From Vanessa cardui (lineage: Eukaryota > Arthropoda > Insecta > Lepidoptera > Nymphalidae): a stretch of 64,000 nt of DNA. The notes beneath the pieces were generated by a model. It did not search any database, was not told where the DNA came from, and was given only the letters and a program-made list of their open reading frames with translations. Shown piece after piece: positions 33,203-43,905 of the stretch; the stretch's first letter is position 1; every line of letters starts with the position of its first letter. The DNA lies in assembly GCF_905220365.1 (NCBI RefSeq), contig NC_061123.1:2294001-2358000 (forward strand). Reading direction: 5' to 3'. The position numbers and the translations under genes were made by a program.

Positions 33203-33341
33203 TTCTCCTTTAAGATTTATTAACATAAGAATTAACAACATTAAATGCTTAAATATATGTATACAAATATGAACTAAGACTAGTTACTGTATAAATCTTG
33301 ACCGCGTGAAATGGTGGCAAGAATGCTAGCAGCATTTAAGA
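33203..33341 (-). mobile_element. Family E LINE 3' end, short inverted copy
   Basis: Only the last ~135 bp of the family, ending abruptly at AATGCTGCTAGC in element sense, so 5'-truncated as expected for LINE insertion. Opposite orientation to the copy at 32707. Confidence 0.7.
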
Positions 33342-33878
33342 TAACAATGTACATATAATTTTCAATATTAATTAAATGGAAAAAGTATATAAAGATGAGA
33401 AAAGTCCTCATAAAGCGAATTAATGAAAATAAGTTAAAATGGGCTAATACTCTGCGTTTTACAATCTTATCTGAAATTTAACTTTCATAAAGCAATTTTC
33501 GGAACGCACGTATTTTGCTCGTATATTAAGAGTTCTGGGAACGTGGTGTATTTTATCAGATTCAATAAATTTGTGTATAACAAACGCTGATCTCGAACAA
33601 TTATTTTATAACCTCGATTGAAACATGCAACAGGTCACTTGGATAGTTTATTGAGGTTCGAAGCGCAATTGAAATTTCGATTGATGTTCAAAGGGATAAG
33701 AGACGGCCTATTAGGGTTGATATCTGATGAGTTAAAAGGTAATAAGACGTTAGTATTTTGAACATAACTTTCCTTGAAGAAATTTGGTGATGTTTAATTG
33801 AATGGTTGTCGTAAATGTATTATAGTTTGTATTGATGCTGCCTGGAAATAAGAACAAGGTAGCATATTAAAACACGAG
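33342..33878. other. No supported feature
   Basis: AT-rich; nothing recognised. Confidence 0.4.
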
Positions 33879-34132
33879 AGCTGAGACGGCCCAGTAGTTA
33901 AAACGCGTACATCTTTACCGATGATTGCTTGTTCAAACAAAGTACCACTACATTTTCAATTGGGTTAATTTTTTTTATAATTCATCAGTGAAGGAAAACG
34001 TCGCGAGAAAACATCTGCATTTGTCTGATTTTAACGAAATTACCACGGAGCAGCGTGGTGGAATATGCTCTAACCTTCTTATCAAAGGGAGAGAAGGCTT
34101 AACCCATCAGTCAGAATTTTACATTATACACA
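33879..34132 (+). mobile_element. SINE family A, old copy
   Basis: Head (GGCCCAGTAGTTAAAACGCG), damaged B-box, GTGAAGGAAAACGTCGCGAG, GCAGCGTGGTGGAATATGC and CAAAGGGAGAGAAGGC are all still aligned. Many substitutions and deletions. A 141-codon open stretch that starts here and runs to 34350 has no protein features and is chance. Confidence 0.75.
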
Positions 34133-35505
34133 TTAAAAATAAACACACTCAAAAGCCAATAAACATAAACATACGCACAGTTATCACGTCTATGGAACAT
34201 CGTTATAAAAAAAATATTGTGACTAAGCTAACTGAAACAGAAACTAGAAGAGAAGGTTTATGTATGAAGGGTGGAGTTGATAAAAATACCAGTGTAATTA
34301 TAAGACGGACGGATAATCTGATTTTGCTACTCTGTGATCGACTTTCTTAACATTATGGATGAAATATTTTTTTCTAAAGCCTTTGAATCGGTGTCGCAGG
34401 TGTATTCAAAAGCTTATTCGACAGTCTATTAAAGTTCTTTATTGCGTAATTTTGCTTGAAATTAATTTCAGAAGGGTTGGAGTTAAAACTGATATAAATT
34501 CTTGATTAAATCCAATAAGGGTTGTTTTTGTGAAGATACAACGAAAGTATGTGAATAATGAAAAGAGATTTACGTTGCCAGGTAAAAATGGAAAATTTCG
34601 TATTTGATAATTATTTCGAAAAAAGGGATTTGAACAAATTAAAAATATCATAAGATACACACCCTCAGCTTTGAAACGTACTTGGCGAGCTTATATCGAT
34701 ATTTAATATTTGATTATCACATATTTATAAAAAAATAAAAAAAGAGCCTTTTCTTTCGTCGGTTCTCAGATCAGGGGGGATATTATATTTTCAGAATAGG
34801 TGGTAGTGTTTAATTTGACAGTCAGATAAGTAAGTGTTATTACAAGTTTATATTAAATAAAGGATTTACATTTGCTCAAATTAACACTAAACAATAATGA
34901 TCTAAATACAACTAACACTACGATATTTCTAAGAATCACTTTAGACTCAAAACTTCAGTTCTATCCTCGCTATCGCCACAGACAGTTGTCCATAATATCC
35001 ATGGGCGATGGTGGTGGCTGCTCGTTCGCCACGTACATAATTGGTAATTTTTCTATCTAATTACAGTCGCATTACAATATTTATTTATTTACGTCATAAA
35101 CATAGAATTATTCCAAATCTTAGCACTTAAGTTTTTCTGTTAATTAAAATTAATTAATTAAAGAAAATGTTCAGTGACTATGTGTCCGTTACCATACATA
35201 ATAAAACGTAATTAAAAACTTTTAATTTCGTCTTAATTTGAAACAGAGATTCGTAAAAGAGGAAAATCTCATAAAGGAAAACATTAAGAACAAAAACATT
35301 TTTACGATTCTCTGTGACCAGATTCTAAATTTAATAACGAATTTAATTAACGTTCTCAGTTCACCCCTCCTTAATAATGGTAAAACATGTTTCAACTCCC
35401 CCCACAGGGTCACTGGGAATTCCTGTTACGGTTACGAGAGTCAAACTTCTTGGGCTTAAAAATAGTTTAAAGTATTTCATTATAAATTAATGGATCCTTT
35501 TTAAA
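34133..35505. other. No gene; possible family C trace near 34980-35035
   Basis: Mostly AT-rich. CCATGGGCGATGGTGGT and CTCGTTCGCCACGTACATAA at about 34999-35042 resemble the reverse of the family C start with its middle deleted. Confidence 0.35.
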
Positions 35506-35509
35506 TTAA
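35506..35509. repeat. TTAA target duplication, left end of piggyBac
   Basis: TTAA immediately before the CCCTTCGGG terminus; paired with TTAA at 36820-36823. Confidence 0.9.
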
Positions 35510-36819
35510 CCCTTCGGGTGCCTGGTGGGTAAAACTTACATGGCGTGCCTGGTGGGTCTGTGGGACCCGGTAACAAAATGTTTGTTTTTTACTTATTTCA
35601 TTAGTCAGAACGCCAAATAATGTGTTTATATTTATTTTAGAGTTGTTTAGTTATATGAATTAAAAATAAAATGAAACTAAAGTTCTTCTACAAAGTCACA
35701 TTAAAAAAATTAAAAAGACTCTAATTTTACGTAATAAAAATAAACACTTATGTTTAAATCAACAATATTAAACTTTTTAATTGTGATCAACAATCAGACT
35801 TCACATTAATTTAAGGCACTAATTAATCGACTTACAAATTATTATATTTTGATATAAAAGTAACAAAGGTATTACTTATAACTAATCAGTATTTATGTGA
35901 CAAATTTCGCAAACGAAAATTGCGTGTTCCAAGCAAATATGACTTGTGCAAGAGACACTGATGTATTTAGAATTGAGATCTTTTTGGCTAGGACATACAT
36001 AACAACACATTTTTCTACCAGCATCATGTCTTTTGGGTGGTGGCTCTGAGGGTTCCCCTAAATGAGAGCTGATTCTCTTACGTAAATTATTTGTAAGATT
36101 TTGTTTCTTTCAACTATTACGTCGTTTAGTCTGATGTGGAGCAGTCAATACCATGCCCATTTTTTCCTTCTAGTTGTAATTGTATCAGAATTGTTTAACA
36201 TATTACTAACTTTTGCGTTTATGCCAGTAGTATTGAGAATCCAGAAATAATAATCAAGACCTTTATATATTGATCTGTGACCAAAATTACATAATTCCTG
36301 GGACATATAAATCACTTTCATTTGGTTGTGTATATGAAATCACTGTTATTTGGTTCGTTATAGACTTTTACTTCTTCCTTGTCATCATCAGAATCATGTG
36401 TTTGACTCACATTCACTTTCATCAAAAATTACATCCTCATCTTCATTTTCTTCCAAATTTCTCTCTAAAGCTTGGCGAATTTCATCATTTATTAATCGCC
36501 CAGCCATTATAACTGTATTCATATTTTTTCCACAAATAATTTACCACCCAATAAAAGTTAAAGAGCCAAAACAAAAATAATAGCTTAAAGATATAAAGTT
36601 ATGCCGCGTGCCTGGTCGGGTCCCTGAGACCCAAGCGCACACAAAATGCGTATTGTTCGGATGGGTGTACATTGAGGACAGCGGGAGAGTAGTCAAAATA
36701 GCCGTTAGTTTGTATCGCGAAGCTACTCAGGAGTGCAGCGGGTTTGCTCCAAAAATTTAAAAGTTATCGTTGATTTTTTGAAGTGACGGGTCTGTCAGAC
36801 CCACCAGGCACCCGAAGGG
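35510..36819 (-). mobile_element. Internally deleted piggyBac-like element
   Basis: A 1,310-bp element with 21-bp perfect terminal inverted repeats (left 35510-35530, starting CCCTTCGGGTGCCTGG; right 36799-36819) and TTAA on both sides, the hallmark of piggyBac. The GTGCCTGGT motif recurs just inside the left end (about 35543) and, in the same orientation, about 210 bp inside the right end (about 36608). Full-length elements are about 2.5 kb (known), so the centre of the transposase is deleted. What remains is in the minus direction. It could be moved only by an enzyme supplied in trans. Confidence 0.92.
35882..36507 (-). pseudogene. piggyBac transposase remnant (N- and C-terminal parts)
   Basis: An ATG at 36507 opens an acidic N-terminal part (begins MAGRLINDEIRQALERN, then Glu/Asp-rich), which stops after ~37 codons; a shifted frame continues the acidic stretch. 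The DDD catalytic core is missing. A later block (about 36110-36250) resembles the conserved segment before the tail (YYFWILNTTGINAK). The end (about 35890-36010) carries a Cys/His-rich domain with CCYVCPSQ, CTSHICLEH and CEICH, matching the C-terminal RING-like domain known for piggyBac transposases, and stops at TAG 35882. Non-functional through core deletion and frameshifts. Confidence 0.88.
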
Positions 36820-36823
36820 TTAA

Positions 36824-37030
36824 CATTTAAATTGACTTTATCTGAACCATCGAGTGTGTCATTGCAATTTATATTTGTATTTATAAGTGTAATCTTATGT
36901 TACCCCTACAATATTCTCGGAATTGATTATAGTTTTTTTTTAATTGTGATGTTGTTCAAATGACCGTTATAAAAGTGTATTTCTATCAGCGCCATCTAGT
37001 TAAAATAAGTAAAGTATTAAATCCGACCCG
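36824..37030. other. No supported feature
   Basis: Short AT-rich spacer between the piggyBac element and a SINE fragment. Confidence 0.4.
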
Positions 37031-37180
37031 AGGTTCTAACTCATGATTGCGGGTTCAAACTCAGGCAAGCACCACTGAATTTTCATAATTAGAAGGATTT
37101 TCATCTCGAAGCTGCATGCCTGCCTGCCTGCATGTGTCTAAATTCAACGAAATTCTGCCACATAAAAATTCACTAAACCT
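37031..37180 (+). mobile_element. SINE family A fragment
   Basis: Begins inside the head (CATGATTGCGGGTTCAAACTC with B-box), then GCAAGCACCACTGAATTTTCA, a CTGCCTGCCTGC expansion and GTCTAAATTCAACGAAATTC. The A-box half and the 3' half are missing. Confidence 0.65.
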
Positions 37181-38813
37181 CTACTAAACTACATTTTTTA
37201 CTAGCTGGTGACGGCGACTCCATTCGCGTGACTTTAAGCCTCAGAAGTGTTATATGATTGATATATCTGTGTATGTTTGTGTCTGACGTGACACTACAGT
37301 TCCCAAATATATGAACAGTATATGTAACCGATTCGGAATGTTCTTACAAGAAGTCGAATTGTTGAATATGTCACAGTCTTATCATAAAACACGAAAATAA
37401 ACTGGTGCGATAATTGTTAAGATAATTTGAATTTTTCTAGAGATGTCTGCTCTATTTAAGGGCCATCGTGGAAGTTTCTTTGATGTCTCTAATGACCGCC
37501 TTATGACACTCGACAAAGAAACGCTACTAGTGGCAATTAAGGCGCTTTGCCTTATTTTTTTATAATAACAGACATCCAAAAAAAGGCACATGATCCATCA
37601 TATGGTCAGTGACTCCGTTTTTGGATAGTGGCGTTATAGGAATAATTAACCTAGTTACATACCACGCCAAATAATATGTTACTTATGGTCTCGTAGTATG
37701 GTTAAAATTATATTACAAAAAGATGCGAATATTCGGGTAGAAAATTGTACTTTTTAAATGAGACCTGATGGAAAATAGTCAAAATATATGTTTGATAGTG
37801 TAAAAACGTGCCTTATACTACTACTCTTCATTTGATTCCTGCTCTAATAGGACAGAGGGATGGCAATCCTAGATGACAGGAAAAATCTTCAGAACCGACA
37901 GTTTTTATCGTTAATTATCCTTGAAATGGTATTGTAACTTTCTGCTTTCTTTTTACTTAAAGAAAAAAACTTGATACAAAAATAAATAAATTAGGTTTTT
38001 TTGGTCCAATCCAGGATAAGAACTCAGGACTAAAGCATCAGCAGTCTTGTCAATGTGCAATTAAACCAACTCTACAGTCAAATAATTAACCTATGGATAA
38101 GCCCATATCAATAATAATGTCCAATTCATCCTAATAAAAAGCAACAGATTTTTTGTATTTCATTTTTAATTTAATATAAAATATCATAATGATAGGGAAG
38201 TTTTAATCATCGTTGAAACTCTTCTAACGAGTATATAATTACTTGGTAAGTGTCGAATGACAGCAACGTACTAAAAAGTACAACAATTACGGAATCGTCC
38301 ACGTTCATTTTAAACAGCTGAATTAAATTTCCGCCGTCGTGTTTCATCTGGATTACAATGCAATTAAAAATAAAGGAAATAAAAATTATTAAATCCTTCT
38401 AATAACTGTTAAGAGAAGCTCAACAAACCAGTTATGTGGTCGTGTTTTTATTTTGTACTTTACAAAACTTATGCCAGCTTACAAGTTCAACGGTATATTT
38501 TAAAACTTACGAGCTCAAGGAAACTTCATTTAAGCTTCATTTAAGCTTTTTATAATGTAAGTACTGTTATTATGAAAATGTTTCGAGGCAATCGAATAAA
38601 CATTTAAGTTGGTAAAACTTGCATGTTTATGTTATATATCATTTCAAGTTTTAATATTACTCAGTGAGACAGTGGAAAATAACAAATAAGTACGTACTCT
38701 CAGTGAAGTCAGTGAAGTCGAGAGCTCACAAATTCTAATTAAGCTAGTATATATGTATAATGTATATGTTACTAGAAGGAACACCTACGACGTATTTTTA
38801 TTTTATTTTGTTT
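37181..38813. other. No supported feature
   Basis: 1.6 kb of AT-rich sequence. Near 38000-38085 there is a possible tRNA-like trace (AATCCAGGATAAGAACTCAGG), too weak to call. Confidence 0.4.
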
Positions 38814-39067
38814 TATGGTATACATAGGTTGGCGGATGCGCATATGGGCCACCTGATGGTAAGTGGTCACCATCACCCATAGACAATGACGCTGTAAGAA
38901 ATATTAATTATTCTTTACATCGTCAATGTGCCACCAACCTTAGTTCCCAAGATGTTATATCCCTTGTGCCTGTAGTTACACTGGCTCACACACCCTTCAA
39001 ACCGGAACACAACAATAATGAGTACTGCTATTTGCCAGACGGGCTTGCAAAAAGCCCTACCACCAAG
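38814..39067 (+). repeat. Family C dispersed repeat
   Basis: Good copy from TTGGCGGATGCGCATATGGG through GGTAAGTGGTCACCATCACC, CCCTTGTGCCTGTAGTTACA and CTTCAAACCGGAACACAACA to the end CCTACCACCAAG, with a ~40-bp deletion before CAGACGGGCTTGC. Confidence 0.8.
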
Positions 39068-39660
39068 TAATTACATTAATAAATGATTCAATCTCAAGGG
39101 AAACTTACCAACTGTGCAGGATATATTGTGCAGGATATATATTAGGTGTTCAAGTGTATGAATGATGAGTGTACCTGACACTCTCATAATCCAGCGAGAT
39201 AGAAATCCAACGCTACCGCAAAGAACTCTGAAAGAAGGTCTGACTGACGATGACCAATAGAGAACAATAATTCGAACAAATGAAAATGATTAAAAACACA
39301 ATTAATTCAATTTAAATTAAACACATCAATATTTTATACATCTGTTACATAGTTGTTCTTCAAAGTTATATCTTCTTATTTATCTCAGCATGAATAAAGG
39401 GTAGATTGAATACTTATCCTGAAATGAGGAACAACTTCGAAAGATCTAGAAGCAAGAATTCAGGAAATACAAAGTTCAGGGAATCAATTTGAAAAGTGTA
39501 AACTTTTTACTATCAGCAAGAGTGCTTTAAGATTTTGTAAAGAATCTTCTATCGAGAGCGGTAAGTACCTACGTATCTGTATTGAGTTACTTTGAACAAT
39601 GTATTTTAATTACTATAGCTTTTTAAATAGTAATTAACAATACTGAAGTTAGGCTTCTCT
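39068..39660. other. No supported feature
   Basis: AT-rich; nothing recognised. Confidence 0.4.
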
Positions 39661-39850
39661 TAACATAGTACGAGCTGAGATGGTACGTCTGTATAATGAC
39701 GCCAATGATCAATCTTAAACAAATATTTTTTACTTAATTTATATGAGTTTCATTTGTGGGTACTAATCTCCACTAAATCGCCTTGGAGTAGCGCGGTGGG
39801 ATAATCTTGAGCCTTGTCCTCAAAAATTGTGGAGTGCCTACAGTGTGACA
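39661..39850 (+). mobile_element. Possible very old SINE family A copy
   Basis: CGAGCTGAGATGG at the start and TTGGAGTAGCGCGGTGGGAT, CTTGTCCTCAAAAA at the end line up with the family start and 3' half; the middle is unrecognisable. Confidence 0.4.
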
Positions 39851-40945
39851 TTTGTAAGTTGGTCCTTAAAACTGTTATAATACTTAAAACCCATACTAAA
39901 TATATTAGTAAATTGGATAAAGTCAGCTTGCAAAACACCACAGTGTTTTTTATGAACATGTACGCAAAATATTTCAAAGCCGGACAGAAAGTTCTCGTCC
40001 CACGAACTATCAATAAACTATGTAACATACTTTACCCTGAGATCAATATTCGACAACTGTAACTATTTGCATATGGTCTTCGCTCAAACTTCTAGGGTTC
40101 TGTAAGAGAAACTGAAAAACCACAACTTTTAAAAAATCTATTTTCTATTTCTTTTTATAAAAGGTAGACGCTGTAAATGTCGCACTCTTGAACTGAAACC
40201 CACTAGGTGCTCATTGCACCATGATAGATGGTGCTGAATTACATTTTTTTCATAAGAAAATTTAGAATAAAGTTATCGTACCATTTCAGACAAACCATTC
40301 CCAGCTACAGATATTTTTTTTTTTCAATACAGACGAACTGAACTTGACTATTGATTGTCAAAAATAATCTACCGATGGGACTACCGGAAGCAGAAACCTC
40401 AGACCTCAGACTGGTGAAACTCAATGGGACGTTTCTTTTTGTTTTATCAACGATTTATATTTCCAAAGTAAATATTTGAAACGTCCTAGACGCGATCGTT
40501 TCATTCCCAAGGCCGGTTATCACCTAAAAGTCATAAGACTGATAATGTTTTTCAGCAAAAAAAGTTCGCGAATTTGTTTTTTACTTAATTAACATTTGAA
40601 CCTTTTCGAACTTTTCCGCATCGTATTCTTAAAACGTCGGTTAAATTTTAAAACACGACATCATCTTCTAAATATTTGTTTCCGTCGTTATTTGTATATA
40701 TCATATTAATTAATATAAATTTCCTCTTAATTATATAATTTACATATAAAGCCATAATGTCAATTTGGCATCATAATCATCATAATAATTTAGACAATAC
40801 AAATTATATGTAATGTAAATATTTAGTTTACAACTATTGAATGCATCCTACAATACGTATCCTCTTACACGTATCATGTATATATATGAAGCCTTAATCA
40901 TGCACAAAGTTTAACTAACAGATAGCGTATTGAATTTTAATAAAG
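39851..40945. other. No supported feature
   Basis: AT-rich. An 82-codon open stretch at 39814-40062 contains CX2CX12H by chance; see rejected items. Confidence 0.4.
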
Positions 40946-41256
40946 TAAAGTAAAAAGTAAAGTAGCAGCCTGTACATTTCCCACAGCTGAGATAAGGTGT
41001 CCTCTTCCATTAAGGAGAGGGTTTGGAACATATTCCGCCACGCTGTTCCAATGCGGGTTGGTGGAATGCACATGTGGCAGATTTCGATGAAATGAGACAC
41101 ATGCAGGTTTCCTCGCGATGTTTTCCTTCACCATCGAGCACGAGATGAATTATAAACACAAATTAAGCAGATATATATAGTGGTGCTTGCCAGGGTTTGA
41201 ACCCGCAATCATCTGTTAAGATGCACACGTTCTAACCACTGGGCCATCTCAGCTCC
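40946..41256 (-). mobile_element. SINE family A, full length, ACTTT-type tail
   Basis: Complete in reverse from GAGCTGAGATGGCCCAGTGG to GGCTGCTACTTTAC. The tail is built of ACTTT units in place of GTT units, like the copies at 49.76 and 58.56 kb, which suggests a subfamily. Confidence 0.9.
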
Positions 41257-41275
41257 TTAATGAAATAATTATTTT

Positions 41276-41490
41276 CACCGGTTTTTATGGGTAAGCATCC
41301 GAGGTCTTAGGTTCGATTCCCGGTCAGAGTCAGTGTAGATTATCATTTAGTTTTCTATGTTGTCTTGGGTCTGGGTGTTTGTGGTAACGACGTTACTTCT
41401 GATTTTCCAACAAAAAATGCTTTAGCTACTGACATTGGGATCAGAGTAATGTATGTCATGTCGTCTCATATTTATAAAATCATTCATATA
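41276..41490 (+). mobile_element. SINE family B, 5'-truncated
   Basis: Second tRNA-derived family. B-box GGTTCGATTCC sits in CGAGGTCTTAGGTTCGATTC, followed by TTTTCTATGTTGTCTTGGG, GTAACGACGTTACTTCTGAT, GCTTTAGCTACTGACATTGG and GATCAGAGTAATGTATGTCA. The A-box end is missing. It begins 20 bp after SINE A ends. Confidence 0.85.
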
Positions 41491-42211
41491 TTATAATGAA
41501 ATATATGTATTATAATATTTATACAATAACAATTATAACTCGGTTTAAATTACAACAATTCTATGGAGGCAGTGACGTCACTGAACCAGCACTTTCCTCC
41601 ATTCCTCTCCTGTTGTCTGTGTGCACATTTACATTAAGATATTTAAATCCATACGGACAAAACCCGGCTTAAAACCCATTATATCACGTCACTTAATTAA
41701 GATAAGTAAGCCGAGGCGTCATGGGAAATACGTGAAGTTGAATAACCCGAAACATAGTGCTGGCGATAATTATTAAACTTTGTAAGATTCAAGCCGAATT
41801 CTAGCTAAGACTCCGCCGCCGTTCGACTTTTGTTATCTAATATACCCATTAAGACTTGTTTATCTGCGAAACTTGCTTTGTTTATTTAGTATCTGGAAAT
41901 AATATGAAAAGTTACTATTAAGCAACTCCTCATATTACATAACGTTGTATCTCTTCTAGTTTGAGTATTGTAAGAGGTATATAATCATCTCATCAATGTA
42001 GTAAATAGAAATACTTGAATTTTAAAATTAAAGTTGTGATATGACAATTTTTTTTTCGACTGTTTATTTTTTCTTTAAAAAATATTTTGGACTAGCAACA
42101 CCATTGAAAATAATTTTGACTATTGATATTGATCAGTGTTAGTTAGTTTAAATTGCTAACTCGGTAATGTGTTTTTCAGAGGACGCTTTACATATTTAGA
42201 GCTATGCTATC
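41491..42211. other. Unique sequence with a CRE palindrome
   Basis: AT-rich overall, with a GC-richer part at 41560-41860 that includes the palindrome listed separately. No gene or repeat seen. Confidence 0.4.
41570..41583. promoter_or_regulatory. Perfect palindrome containing a full CRE
   Basis: CAGTGACGTCACTG is a 14-bp palindrome around TGACGTCA, the binding site of CREB/ATF-type bZIP factors (known). No promoter can be shown next to it, so the function is a guess. Confidence 0.5.
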
Positions 42212-42519
42212 TATCACCGTAAAATTGTAATTTCACTTAGATTATAATCTATCAGTCGAGATTGTTATCTGTCGAAAGATTATGAACCGTAACATATTAC
42301 AATTAAAATGCATTATTTTTATGTAGATTATAATCTATCAAAATAAATTTTAGTTAAGTTATAAACATTAACCTAATTTAATCAATAAAATTACCTACTA
42401 TCGAAATTTTACCCTTTTCAGTTAAATTTATCAAGTTCAATCACCATTTACAACCTTTCTATAACTTACAATCTCGCGCAATAGATTAATCGAACGGCAT
42501 TTACAATTTTACAGTGATA
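42212..42519. mobile_element. TA-flanked MITE with ~19-bp inverted ends
   Basis: Left end TATCACCGTAAAATTGTAA (42212-42230) and right end 42501-42519 are reverse complements with one mismatch; weaker similarity continues about 50 bp inward (CGAGATTGT on both arms). With TA as the duplicated target, as in Tc1/mariner-related MITEs (known), the element is 42214-42517. Inside, the palindrome TAGATTATAATCTA occurs twice (42238 and 42327). No coding capacity. Confidence 0.75.
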
Positions 42520-43245
42520 TATAAACATGACTCCCTTACAGATAACTAACCTAACCTAATGTAACCCGTCAGTAAATGTTATTTATTTGACTGTGCTGAC
42601 TGTAGGTGTTATGTGTATTTATAAATTAAACTCAGAGGACTTATGTGATTAAATAAGACCGGATCTCTCTCTTAACGAACGAACGCGACCTAAAAGAGTT
42701 TAACATCTATTAATTACGTAAAAAAATCAAATCAGTTCTGTAAAGAAATCGGGATTATTAAGATTCTCTGGATAACTAATGAATCAGTTAAAACTTATTT
42801 ACTCAAAACTTACTTATAAAGATCAAGAGAATTGATAATGCTCTACCATTTACGAGGTCATTTCATAAATAAATAAAACACACGATCGAAGCCGCATGCA
42901 AACGCATGTATAGTAGGATACATTTGTACCAATAATACGGTTACACTCAATCCTCTAAATATATCAAATGGCACGACGATATATTACCGCAAATATATAT
43001 GCCATCGATTTTGCTCATGATATAGTCGTAAAAATATTCCGCGTCTCCCTAAAGGCGCGTATTCCAAATCGCCATGTTTACGGCTCGCGCTTTATAAAAT
43101 GAGAATTTAACTGCGATATAAATATGCTAAATGTGAGAGATAACGGTTTATTCGTCTCGTTATTTTCGCTTATTTTATTCTCGTTATGCAGTTGTAATCG
43201 TCCTTAGCTGTCTTATAATCGCTTAGGCATTGACTTATTTCTTAA
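42520..43245. other. Unique sequence
   Basis: About 42870-43240 is richer in CG-containing motifs than its surroundings (for example GGCGCGTATTCC, CGGCTCGCGC). No frame or repeat seen. Confidence 0.35.
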
Positions 43246-43470
43246 CTAGCGACCCGCCCCGGCTTCGCACGGGTGTAATGCTGATGCTAAATATACTACA
43301 GAGTTTTTCTTTATTCTTTATTATGTTGTCCATGTAATGTATTCAAAAATTCCTCTTGAATGATTCTATCTATTAAAAAAAACCGCATCAAAATCCGTTG
43401 CGATTTTTTAAAGATCTAAGCATATATAGGGAAAGATAGCGATAAGCAACTTGGTTTTATACTTCATGGC
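43246..43470 (+). repeat. Family D repeat (LINE-like 3' tail)
   Basis: Clear plus-sense start CTAGCGACCCGCCCCGGCTT, then CGCACGGGTGTAATGCTGA, TATTGTCCATGTAATGTATT-like block, AAAATCCGTTGCGATTTTTT and TATAGGGAAAGATAGCGATA. Best example of the family start. Confidence 0.75.
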
Positions 43471-43734
43471 ACTATATATATAACTTTCCTAAAAATATGA
43501 TGTCAAACCATGCACAGCGCTCTTAGACATTATATAATTGCTTACATTACCAATACGCCTATTTTGTGTGTATTGGCATCACCTGCCCTGGGAAATAAGA
43601 TGTCGTATCCCTTGTTCATCCTTAATTTATCTCTCATTTATTTTCAATAGAATAATAAACAAAGTAAAATCAAGTCGATTCATGTAAATATTTATGGATT
43701 TTTTCGCGAATTAAATTGATTGTGGTATTTTAGT

Positions 43735-43905
43735 TGGTAGTTGGGGTTTGTGCAAGTCCTGGGTAGGTACTACCCACTCATAACATATTCTACTGGCAAC
43801 AACCGTACTCAGTACTGTTGTGATCCGGTGTGAAGCTTAAATGAGCTAGTGTAACGACATGCACAAAGGTCATACCTTGGTTACCAAGTGTGAAGATTCA
43901 TGGTT
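43735..43905 (-). repeat. Family C dispersed repeat
   Basis: In reverse: GGTAGTTGGGGTTTGTGCAAG, CTGGGTAGGTACTACCCACT, ACTCAGTACTGTTGTGATCC and GTGTAACGACATGCACAAAG follow the family order. Confidence 0.75.

Noticed and set aside
33925..34350. 141-codon plus-strand open frame
   Set aside because: The first half is an old SINE family A copy; the rest is AT-rich with Lys/Thr/Ile-rich content and no motif.
39814..40062. 82-codon frame with a CX2CX12H that looks like half a C2H2 zinc finger
   Set aside because: The second His is missing at the needed spacing, no linker or second finger follows, and it begins in an old SINE trace.
42540..42565. CTAACCTAACCTAA, like the insect telomere repeat
   Set aside because: Only about two units and no array; chance.
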